DNA of 64,000 nucleotides, from contig NC_088302.1 of assembly GCF_032854445.1 (NCBI RefSeq), positions 22,705,788-22,769,787 on the forward strand, read 5' to 3'. This document shows, piece after piece, positions 12,078 through 22,420 of this stretch. Position numbers and translations under genes: made by a program. The notes beneath the pieces were generated by a model. The model was not told the DNA's origin. It did no database searches and saw only the letters and a program-made list of their open reading frames with translations. Every line of letters starts with the position of its first letter. Position 1 is the first letter of the stretch. The stretch comes from Liolophura sinensis. Lineage: Eukaryota; Mollusca; Polyplacophora; Chitonida; Chitonidae.

Positions 12078-12386
12078 CTTCGGGGGCGGTAGAGCCAGGG
12101 TCAATCCTGGGTCGGGATTAAAAGAGGCTTCCTTGCTTGGCGTTCAGCATTGAGGGGATACTGCAGCGACTGGTTGACCCGTATCAGTATAAATGGCTCG
12201 GGCGGGGCAGCTTACTCGCCTTCGGTAATTCGTCTCATTGAAGCAGTACTAGATAAAAGAGCGGTGGAAATCCGTCCTACATCAAGGAGGCACATTACAC
12301 ACATTCTAAGGACTCCATCGTCGTCATGTGATTGAAAAATTGTTATGTACAACGTTAAACCCCAAGCACTCATTCACTCGCTTAAT
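12078..12386 (+). repeat. SINE-B copy, 5'-truncated
   Basis: Starts inside the tRNA-like head (ttcgggggcggtagagcc) and shares the body block gaagcagtactagataaaag with 13547-13812. It ends gttaaaccccaagcactcat followed by a (TCAC)n-like tail. The first half of the head, with the A box, is missing. Confidence 0.85.
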
Positions 12387-13295
12387 AATATGGACGGTGA
12401 CCCAATCCAGTGATTTTGTACTTTATAATTAATCAAGCTTCGTATACATTTAGTTGTATGAAGTGAAACCGAAAGTTTTTGGTGAAAGATGCACTGAACA
12501 AAGGAAAAAAGGCTGGAAGAAAGAGGAAATAAAGTTTTAAAAACGCCAATATATATCACCGCGAGGTATTCTTAAGATCTTTGTATCTTACCGGTCACAC
12601 AGTGTTCAAAGCGTTCCACTCGATCTCATACACGAAGTATTTTCTATACAGATGCATAACCGATCAGTTCTTCGCGGAAGTATCGAGAATGCCAACCTTA
12701 AAGTCTTCTGATTTGACTCGGCTGGTGAACATATAGGTGGGCCTCTCTGCCACTTCCGTGTTCGGATTAAGCAGACTTTAGCACAGAGCGTTATCAGCGG
12801 AAAGCACTATAGAAAATCGGACAAAGCTATAACTGTGCAAAGACACCATATATAGCTTAATCTCCATGTTAGCGGGTAAGGGTTAATCGGTGCATACACG
12901 GTGTGACGGGCAGTCCTGATTGAAAACGATCGATGTTATACCACCTATAGCAAACAAAAATGAAATCTTGGTGCGTTTTCTAACAATCTTCCGCCTGTCC
13001 TCTGTATTGTTTTGTTACATGCCTGAAAACGGCACACGAATGCAAGCCGTGTTCTTGTGTTTGTTATTTTTTATTACTTGTTTTATAGTTTTATATAAAG
13101 CAATCATCAGCAGTATATAGGTGTATTTCTTTAGGAGTATAGGTTGTTCACAGCTTGCCATTTAGAGCCTATATACTTTTTAAGTAAAAAATCACACATA
13201 CAAACGTTAGCTAGGCTTACATCTATAAAGAGTATAATTTCATAATAAATATATGGATTTATGACAATAACCGTACATGAGTGATGCCGTAGCTA
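12387..13295. other. no feature seen
   Basis: AT-rich intergenic DNA. Chance ORFs only. Confidence 0.5.
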
Positions 13296-13432
13296 ATAAT
13301 AGGCGACCCAGGAACGTCTCACCAATGCGTCCCTGTACTCTGCCCGGTATCCTACCACCACAATGCTGGCCACCGTGGTGTAAGTCAAATAGGTAAAACA
13401 CCAAACAAGTAAATAAATTAAAAGCATAATCA
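13296..13432 (+). repeat. SINE-A 3' part, diverged
   Basis: Contains tgcccggtatcctaccacca, caatgctggccaccgtggtg, then aggtaaaacaccaaacaagt and an (AAAT)n tail, matching the 3' part of SINE-A. Confidence 0.75.
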
Positions 13433-13546
13433 TTGGTGGATACTTTATATGGGATTGGTGCCAAGGGGTGGAGAATAGGTTTTGATAAAGGAGTCTGTTG
13501 CAGTTCGCGACTGTGCACTGACATTCGCAATGTTGGGAAATCAATG

Positions 13547-13812
13547 AGTGAGTGCTTGGAGTTTAACGTCGTACTTAACAATTTTTCAGTCGTATGAGTT
13601 TATGTAATGTGCCTGCTTGTTGCAGGACAGATTTCTACTTCTCTTTTATCTAGTGCTGCTTCACCGAGACGACATATCGAAGGGAAATAATAATCTTCCT
13701 CTTTTACAATTTCCTCTTTTAAGATATTAGGTGTGACCCCACCCAGGACTGAAACTGGATCTACCGCCCCCGAAGCGGACGCTCTACGAACTGAGCCATC
13801 GGGGCCGGTGGA
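13547..13812 (-). repeat. SINE-B, complete copy with target-site duplication
   Basis: On the minus strand it begins ggccccgatggctcagttcg, a tRNA-like 5' end with a good A box (TGGCTCAGTTCG), then a weaker B box (gtttcagtcct). The body matches 12078-12386 and the end is caagcactcactca. Flanking direct repeats gaaatcaatg (13537-13546) and gaaaatcaatg (13811-13821) look like a target-site duplication. It is non-coding and was mobilised by a LINE. Confidence 0.9.
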
Positions 13813-13845
13813 AAATCAATGTAATGAATGTGATTGATTTCACCG

Positions 13846-13905
13846 ATAGGTGTTTACAGTAGTACTCAGGAATATTTTATTTATACGTTAAAGCATTATT
13901 CATAG
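13846..13905 (-). repeat. SINE-A relic
   Basis: ggtgtttacagtagtactca followed by ggaatattttatttatacg resembles the SINE-A 3' end in minus orientation, strongly diverged. Confidence 0.5.
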
Positions 13906-14120
13906 CAACAGACTAGTGCACCCAAGAATAAAGGAACAATCTCTTATCTGTAAGCTTACTGGGCATTAATACTATTGGTATCCATAGTATGCTTTATAAA
14001 CGTCACAAACGTGTCGTATGTGGCCTGTGTAAGGAGAAGAAATAAGCACCCCTTTAGGATAGGTGGTCAAGTTTTTCTGTTTAATTTGTATTTTTCAATA
14101 CTGGTTCAATATTTTTCAAT

Positions 14121-14123
<3 letters not shown>

Positions 14124-14206
<83 letters not shown>
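14124..14206. repeat. (TA)n microsatellite, about 80 bp
   Basis: An uninterrupted TA dinucleotide run. ORFs across it (YIYIYI on either strand) are artefacts. Confidence 0.98.
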
Positions 14207-14209
<3 letters not shown>

Positions 14210-15711
14210 CATATACAACTTGATGTGTGACCAGAGTAGGCATGTGTATGGATATTTATTGCACTGCAATAGTTGTTGTTCAATTATTATGTAATTAATT
14301 ATTACATTTAATGACAATATTATAGAACAGCGCCAGTCATTGCGTCCAAGCTATGCAAACGTGGGTGAAAGCATTATAGAACGTTTCACCTTTGATTTGT
14401 ATATAGTATTAGATAATGAATGAAACGTTGCCAGCACTTAGCTAACTTTTACTCGAACATGGATCCTGAGTATCAACTGCATGCATGTTTTACATCTTTG
14501 ATCTTTTAATTAATTCTACGATATAAAATATATTTCCAAACACGCAGTTATTCACCTATGTAATACATGAAATTTGATACTCCAACCGCTATTACGCGCA
14601 CGAGTGGTACCTACACGTATCTCCGATATAATCATCTTCTGTCAAAGACAATTACGGTGACCCGATGACCCGTTGCTTATATACAGGCCTCCCGTATACA
14701 CAGATAATCCGGCGTATTTGCGTCTTTCGATGTTCCATATATGGTCTGGTTGCCCTCGTCTCTATAAGCACAGGCCGTGTTCGAAGTCGAGTTCTCTGTC
14801 CACTGGGTCAGTGAACACCATAATCAATGTTATGTGAGAATATTGTCCGAAATATTTGCTCATATTTGATAAATGCAACATTTTGTCGTAGTCAACGAGC
14901 CGAAATCAAATAACACTATTGTGACTCGGATAGAGACGCGTGTGAGTTCCACTTAGTTCCTCGTCTTAATATTACTGCCAAATGGTATTGACTCTGCTGA
15001 TGGGACGCCGCCATATTGACATTGCTGAGGATATCTAATTGATGACCTGTGAAATGTGGACATGTACAGCCTTTGAGTCCGATAACTACTAGACCGGCTT
15101 TTATTTCCAAATCTCTTCACAAAAATGTTTTCTGTTGAGTTGACGCGCGGTGATATAAACGCAAATGTTTGTCTGTTGTATGTACAGTACATTGAATGTA
15201 TATAGTAGGCAATTGAACTGATAACACCGTGCAAACGTTATCAAAACGTTTCCAGACTCCCTACTGGTAAAGGCCAGTTGCTAATTACTAGCTCTAGCTA
15301 TTTTATCCTCCATTGTTACAAACATGTGTATAGGTGCGCCAAGCGTGGTTACGATCGACCTTTATACTAACGGCTGTGCAGCAAAGGTAAACCATTAATT
15401 TGTATTAGGGTAAACCGTTAAATGCATTGTTACAAATGTATCGCTTACAATTTTTGCTTTATAGCTTTTAGTCGTTTAATAGAAATTAACAGGATTATCA
15501 CGAAAAATGGCCGATTTTATCGCTTTCAAAAAACAGAGCCACGTTAAGTTTACTGAGTCATCTCTGTTCGTGGATAGATGTGGTTATCTCCTCGCATCAT
15601 ATAGATATTCACCGTAACAATATACGTATTTATATTTGCATTTTCTGCTATACAGCTAAAGGAACTGTTTGTGCCATAAAATCCAAATTTCTGCTTTTAG
15701 AAATATATAAT

Positions 15712-15716
<5 letters not shown>
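14207..15716. other. no feature seen
   Basis: AT-rich intergenic DNA; no coding signal or repeat recognised. Confidence 0.5.

Positions 15717-15798
<82 letters not shown>
15717..15798. repeat. (AT)n microsatellite, about 80 bp
   Basis: An uninterrupted AT run, nearly the same length as the one at 14124-14206. Confidence 0.98.
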
Positions 15799-15801
<3 letters not shown>

Positions 15802-16665
15802 TTGTTTCCGTTAAAAAGGGTGAAATATTGGAATTTTCATAATGTTCTTATAATACTCTATGGCATGGAAGACAACCTAGTTTTATCCCTGGAAGATGAT
15901 TAGCAGTATCGATAACTGTAGTTACTTAAGTTGTGGAAAAATCAACAACGCTTCATACTGCTCAAATGCTTTTGGGGCGCACAATATAGAATAAAAGTTC
16001 GTTTTCCTGGTGGAATATATTAGTCTTGTACAAAATGATATGAATATGTTCAAAGATGTAGTTCATAAGGGATTGTTTTGTAAAGAATGTACAAAACGAA
16101 GAGTGCTTTTTCGCATAATATGCAAATATTGGACTTGACAAAGAGTCGCAACCAGGTGCAGCGTTCTCTAGGGCGAAGTATCCCAACGACAGCACACGAA
16201 AGTGGGAAGGTAAGAAAAAAGGGAGTTTGAAAGAGAAGTGATGGGCATGTCATATGAAGGTACCCTCCAGCAGTTCATCCGGATTGTGGTTCCCCGCAAA
16301 AGAACAGACAAATAGACTGTTAATATGAAAATCTTCATTTATAGACGGAGACATTTGGACCTCCCCCCATTCCCCTGTCCACCCGTACATCGGGAAAATT
16401 CCTCAAAGCGCTGAGCATGGAATTAAAAGTCAAACCAACGAGTGTCCATTGACCCGACAAAACTAAGCGCTAATGACACTCTTTTCTCCCCCGACTTTCT
16501 CCGGGGCTTGGAAGACACTATATAGCTCTGTATAACCCCTCCCCTCACACTGAGCCCTAGGGACAAACATTACAGACGAATCAAGCCACAAGACGCAATC
16601 ATAACTTGTAACAACAATGTAGGAGAGAATAGCTTCCGGCCTCCTCACGTAATCTTATTCCAACT
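15799..16665. other. no feature seen
   Basis: Intergenic DNA; short overlapping ORFs on the minus strand do not resemble known proteins. Confidence 0.5.
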
Positions 16666-16669
16666 CGGA

Positions 16670-16830
16670 GAGGGTTTGAGGCGCACCGCTGATTGGCTAA
16701 CGACCGTTCCGGGAAAACTCACCAGCCAATTAGGTGATCTGCCAGAACGGGACTGCTCACGTGCCTTTTAAGCATACAGCGGAAAAAAAGCACAACAGCA
16801 CAGTCGCAGTTATACGGAGTCTGCGTGATT
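16670..16830 (+). promoter_or_regulatory. promoter-like patch with two opposite CCAAT boxes
   Basis: A locally GC-richer stretch holds gattggctaac (inverted CCAAT) near 16691 and ccagccaatta near 16722. A TTTTAA element (ccttttaagcat) follows near 16766. This layout is typical of NF-Y-bound promoters, but no convincing gene starts downstream. The 104-aa ORF at 16897 has no recognisable domain. Direction and function are guesses. Confidence 0.25.
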
Positions 16831-18140
16831 AGGTGCCAACAATTTACGTTGAATTATTTCCAAGTTTAATCAGAAAGTCGTTTAACTAGCTTTGACGTGA
16901 GAGAGAGACCAAAAAAAACTGTCTTGATTCTTAGTCCGGAGATTGCTTTTCCAAACAGTGGAGAAATTGTACAATTATTGCTGAGAGATTGTATAATTAT
17001 TGCATGTAATATTAATACGCCCTGGACTGAGCACAGGTGTCCCACGAACATGAAGCGGCAATCTAGCAATAACATTGATCAATGCACATATTTAGTTACA
17101 CGTAATCATTGCCTATTTAATATACATGTACATATATTACTGACCAAGTTTCTGCTTGAAATTCTTACCCGTGATTGTTCACAAAAGCAAGCAACCAACG
17201 CTTCAGTCTGAATTAATTAGAGTAAGGTGTTTAAAATATTGCTAATTATCAAATGTACACAATATTTCAAGAAGATCTTAAAGCCCCTTTTGGGATAATT
17301 TGGTGCACATTTGCTCCAGACTGCAGAACTTTTGGTTTGCGACGAAACAACACGATCATGCGAACTGCTATTAAAGTTAACGACGCATATTTTCTTTTTT
17401 AGCTTTAACTTGCCGCCATTTCATGTTTTCCTTTAGAAAAATGAACTTCCACATGAGACTTATGGGCAACTTCTTTTTACGCTGTATGTAGATTGCTGAA
17501 TCTTTAATATAATCACAGTTTTATCCCTTGAAGAGTTAGGGGTGGGGCTTGAGCTGGAAGGGGATGAGAGGCAAAGGCTAAATTGCTGTGGTAGTTCTGG
17601 ATGTTAAAAAAGTGTTTCTAGAATTTAAGAACTGATTCCTTAAGTCCTTATACAGAAGTCTTGAAATTAGATTTGAATCATATACACAACTAAACAGCCT
17701 GGAAAAGAATCAGGAGTATCCGTTTAGAAAAATTCTAAATGGATGTCTGAGTTCAACCATATTCGTGTGTTTATTCATGTGTTTACACCATACTGGATGG
17801 TATCTCACTTAATAGATGTTAGTCTCCTAGTTCATATAGGCGTACGAGACTCGACAGTACACGAGGAAAACCACTCTGATGTATATCGCCTAATGGGGGA
17901 CAAACCTCCTAGCATTGGGGTGTTACCTAATCAGTAGTCGGTGAAATACGGTCTCGTGTCAATTCACATTGGTTAGCGTTTTATTCTAAATACTCATTTA
18001 GGCGTTTAAATAGTAGCCACGTATAAGCCCTCTCCCTTTCCCGGTTGAAGTAGAGTCTGGTAAAATCAAAAATGCTCATTCAAGTTTGACGGATTGACTC
18101 ATATATATATTGATATATTGACTGATGTCATATTCCGCAT
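16831..18140. other. no gene seen
   Basis: Intergenic DNA with chance ORFs (16897-17211, 17743-17937) of no recognisable family. Confidence 0.45.
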
Positions 18141-18144
18141 ATTC

Positions 18145-18245
18145 TCGACCGCGGTCAGTTTCACAGGAGGAGGAAACCGGAATACCTGGAGTAAACCACC
18201 AACCTTTCACACGTAACTCACGAACTGTCCCACGTGCATAGTGCG
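18145..18245 (-). repeat. possible dispersed-repeat relic
   Basis: The blocks gaggaaaccggaatacctgg and agtaaaccaccaacctttca loosely resemble the repeat relic at 45905-46030 (ggtaaaccaccaacctt). Weakly supported. Confidence 0.35.
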
Positions 18246-20905
18246 TTTTCCAAAAATTTCAGGTCAGATCATCTATATAAACGGCCTTAAAAGCACCGTC
18301 CCCACCATCCATGAGAGAATCGCCGTTTCAACGCTTTTATCTTAATTTCTAAATTTTTGTTATCTTTTGTGGAGCCTTTCACTGAGCCAGAGAGGGACGT
18401 CTGAGATCAGCAAGGTGCATTCATACGGAAATCGCTGATTCTTTTTTGTTTTCTCTTCTGACTGACCCGAAGGGGGACCCCTGAGGTTCAGCATTTGCCG
18501 TTTGCTCATTCATTTCTCCATGCTTTTCCTCACTGGATGATCTCTCTATGCCAGTAGTTTCCACCAGATGATCAAAAAATTCATAGGGAGACACCACCAA
18601 GTAAATGAAAAATATACAAAAGTAAACAAACCTCAGCGTTATAACAGTATTTACACAGGTGATGAGTTATATTTGTTCAATAATTTACCCAGGAATGTCA
18701 GGATGAAGAGAGACAGTGTCTATAGTCAAAGCATTTCACAACACCATATATGTATACATATCTAGTACAAATCCCTAAGCTATCTCATCCCTACAAAACG
18801 AAATTTCATCAAACTTAGAAAATCAACTGTAGGCCTACTTCAATTCTTCAGAGGCGTCATATTTTCTTTCCAACAATATACCACTCTTTGTGGTTTAACA
18901 AACATTGTTGCAGAAGTATGGAATTCGAATTATACAAATAAGTTTGGCAATTCAAAATATTGCTCTTTTCAGCAAGTTTCCGACATCTTCCACTGAATAC
19001 TAGAGCGAGTCCTGCCTTGTTTGCACAAGCGTCTAGTGTCTCCAAGTTTTCTTCAAGAATGAACACATTTGAAAATAGCCGGAATTGCGCTTTTCAAACT
19101 AAAGGTATCCAAAAAAATGACAGAACATCCTACACTTGGATCCAACTTTCCCCAAAATAGCAGATTTTGGGGCTATTTCCAAAAACCTTAAAGACAGCCT
19201 CAAAGACCTTGAATTTCAATATGTAAATCAGATTGAAACTCCGTTACGTAGAATATGTAGGAAATTGTCAAAATATGGAAAGAAAATAATAATTTACTTG
19301 AAAAGCCTCTAATGTCCAATACCAAACAGAGAAAAACTTCTCTGTGGCATGCCGTCCCTTCACCACTAGCAGGCTTTCAACAAGCTACTGGCATTCAACT
19401 AGCCTTCATCTGCGGCTAAATGCTTTCTGCAGCTGCCAGTGGACATAGAGCTTAGTTAATCTAAACTGTTTGTGAGACAGGATCGGTCAAACAGTATTCC
19501 AAAAGAGTTCCACAAGCAAACTAAGAACAGACTACAAGCTCACTACTAAGGAATGCGCATTTTTGTCTTATCCAAACAAAGTTTACGTTACAGCATTGAG
19601 GCGTTAATTAACCTGTTAGTTAACCTTAAAGTTTTTTCCTAAAAGCTCCACGTGCAGCTGACAGTTGCATTTGTATTGAATGATGACCTAAGCAGAACTG
19701 TTACATATATATACCGCTCAAAACAGCATACTTTGGTCATTCTGGAGTATCAACTACATTTATGAATGGACATATATAAATACACAGGTGAAGTGGTTCG
19801 TCTGCGGTATTTGGGTTACGATTTGTTTACAAGAAAAATGTACATTACAGTTTACAAAATTATTCTTCCTAAGAGTACCTTTATTTCTATTCAAATCTAA
19901 CTGTACTTCTGATATGTCGGTCTCAGCAAATAACTGTTCATATACATATTCATATAAGATTAAATACATATGGCACAACACGAAAAATACGGCATATTAG
20001 TTCATACAGCCTGACATCCCTTGTGATATCATCAAAAAATACATTTATATCATCACAAGCTGTTGGTGCGACAGGAAGCAAATGCCTCAAAACACCTCGT
20101 GAACTACAATCATATTTAATAAAGTGAAAACTTTGGCTGAAATTCTAATGTTTTTTTTCGTATGTACAAGTATTTGGTTGAACAGTCATGAACTGATGCA
20201 TTTAGTTGTTACATGCTTTATACAAAAATTTTCCTATATCGAGGGCATGAAGGGAAAACTACATCAAAATGACAATAAAATGTCTTATAAAAACAACACT
20301 GTTGAACACAAATGCAAGACATTTATCTTAACAATTAAACATCTGCCTTACATCAGATGTAAGAAAAAGCTAAATGCAGATGTTTACATCTACAGTATAT
20401 ACCTTCAAGTCTGAAATGAAAAAAAGACAATCATGCGCCTAGTTGTTTAAACCATGAGTGAATATTTCGTAAGCTTCGTCTGTCAACAGCACTTTGTCCA
20501 AATCTCAGATCAAATACTAACAAAACTCACCTGAAATGTTCTCCATTATTATGCAAAGCAATATAATCTATTTCTATGACACTAGAGAATGCAAAACTAA
20601 ATACCACTGACCAATCTGATTTGCCACGTCCTATAAAATGAGGACAAAGAGGAGTTAAGATTCAAAATATAATTAATTTGTGATGACGTACATGTATATG
20701 TAATACGGAAAGTTTTTTGTCAAAATATCATGGTAAAAACACATAAATCATTTCATTGAAAAGTATTGATATGCAAATAAACCATACATAACATCAGAAG
20801 ATAAGAATACTAAACCATACATATTGCAGCTTCCCAGATCCAAACACACTGAGGTAAATATTGTCAAAATGAATAGCATAAATGGACCATCAATACGTAC
20901 ACATG
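18246..20905. other. no gene seen; AT-rich DNA downstream of dac
   Basis: No coding signal. Part of this may still belong to a long dac 3' UTR, but nothing in the sequence proves it. Confidence 0.45.
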
Positions 20906-20914
20906 CAAATTAAT

Positions 20915-21030
20915 CCAATAATGTCCAAAACGAGCCAGCCAATAATGTCCAAAATGAGCCAGCCAATAATGTCCAAAATGAGCCAGCCAATAATGTCCAA
21001 AATGAGCCAGCCAATACTGTTCAAAATGGC
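20915..21030. repeat. 24-bp minisatellite aataatgtccaaaatgagcc + agcc
   Basis: About four and a half copies. The period is divisible by three, so the minus strand reads an open LAHFGHYW repeat, which is a period effect. Confidence 0.93.
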
Positions 21031-21292
21031 CACCAGATCTGCAGCGAGCAATTTCAGAAGTAGATTCTAGTACATTCATTACAAATGAAAAATTACTAAC
21101 ATACAAGGTAAACAAAGTGCAAAATGAGTCAATAATGTCCAAAATGAGCCAATAATGTCCAAAATGAGCCAATAAATTCCAAAACGGTTTCCAGATTTGT
21201 AGCGACTGATTTCAGAAACAGATTCTTATACATTCCTTATAATGCTGATGCAAAATGAAAAATGACAAATCACAAGGTAAACAAAGTACAGT
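21018..21292. repeat. local direct duplication of about 165 bp including the minisatellite edge
   Basis: The block ccaccagatctgcagcgagc ... ttcagaag ... caaggtaaacaaagtgcaaa (21029-21123) recurs diverged as tccagatttgtagcgactga ... ttcagaaa ... caaggtaaacaaagtac (21190-21291). Between them are more ccaaaatgagccaataatgt units, now 20 bp long. Confidence 0.85.
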
Positions 21293-22313
21293 GGCAAGGT
21301 TATCCAAAATGATATCAAAACTGTTTTCCATTAATGTCTTTTAGAGACTTTTAGAGAATATTAAAATACAGTCTTTGTTTTCTGATAATGTAGAGGATAA
21401 TTACATGAATATAAAGGGTGTATACTTCAGAGTGTGGTACACCTGTTGAAACCATATTTAATTAAAATGAAAATTAATTATTGCATTAATATATAGGCAA
21501 CGTTCACTTTACTTTTTGGTGGTATTAGATTCTTAAAAAAATCAACAAAATAAATCAGACTAAAAGCAAATCAAAAGTGTTGGATATTTTTTTCACATTG
21601 AAATTTATTTATAGGTCATCTTCAATTACAATAACACTGATTGCTCAGAAATCTTGAAAGGTGAAAATATAATTTCACCTGAAATATTCATTTGAATCTG
21701 TCAAGTAAAAATTTAACATTTTCATTTTTGATATGTGTGGTAAGTAAATAGTTATAGTAATACCTTAAGTTTTTATTCACTTAAAAAACCAAAAATGCTG
21801 CCTCTGTAGCATAATAAAATCCATGGCCAGCTTTAATTACAAAACATTATTTATCAATGAGAATTGGACATACATCATATGTAATTGTTTTAAGTGGGGG
21901 TAATGAAGACATCGCATATTTACACTTTAATTAAACTTATCTGCCAACAAGCTTCATCATGATCAGAAAAATAACTTCTTACAGCTTGTGGTTGAATACA
22001 TAAATTTTGCCAAAAATGCAAAAATTATTTCAGCAAAATGTTGGTATATATCATGAACGACTTACATTAGGCAAAACATAACATCAATTCTTTGCGTATA
22101 AAACAGATACATTTATTATGATGAGAGCAAAAAAAAAAAAAAAAGAAAAAAGAAAGAAAACCGAATGAAGTTTCAATCAATCAGCACAACCAAGTTTCTA
22201 GTAAAGATGGTCGCCTATATGGAGTAGCTGTTCTCACAAATGACCAAAACAGTTTTTAAAACTTCCTGAAAATGGCTTCATAAAACAGTCTGACACCTTG
22301 TCCACTGTTTCTA
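21293..22313 (-). other. probable dac 3' UTR and downstream DNA
   Basis: AT-rich non-coding sequence directly after the dac stop. AATAAA signals on the minus strand begin at 22117. A purine-rich run (aaaa, aaga units) lies at 22127-22160. Confidence 0.5.
22112..22117 (-). terminator. candidate poly(A) signal AATAAA for dac
   Basis: A canonical AATAAA on the minus strand (TTTATT on the plus strand) lies 197 nt after the dac stop codon. It is the first one after the stop. More AATAAA hexamers occur further down in this AT-rich DNA (for example near 21605), so the real 3' UTR may be longer. Confidence 0.45.
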
Positions 22314-22420
22314 CTAAGCATCATTTTTGACCAATGGGAGGTATGGAAATCTTGAAGTGCCAGAGTTGTTAGACTGAAGGTAGCTCTCATACAAATGACT
22401 ACTTCGATCAGAACTTGAAT
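22314..22420 (-). CDS. dac: dac last coding exon and stop
   Basis: The acceptor gttttttccag is followed by 107 nt of coding sequence entered in phase 1, ending at TAG (22314-22316). The codon completed by the preceding G is Asp. The tail reads DSSSDRSSHLYESYLQSNNS, then GTSRFPYLPLVKNDA. This ending does not resemble the human DACH1 tail (ending YLKTTVMY), so the extreme C-terminus has diverged or this is one of several alternative ends. An AATAAA lies about 200 nt downstream. Confidence 0.8.

Noticed and set aside
13975-14317. ORFs rich in YIYIYI on both strands
   Set aside because: Translation of a TA microsatellite.
16897-17211. 104-aa ORF downstream of the promoter-like patch as a gene
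   Set aside because: No domain, no conserved motif, AT-rich composition like the surrounding intergenic DNA.
20864-21172. 102-aa minus-strand ORF with repeated LAHFGHYW
   Set aside because: Produced by the 24-bp repeat; the frame decays outside the array and shows no domain.
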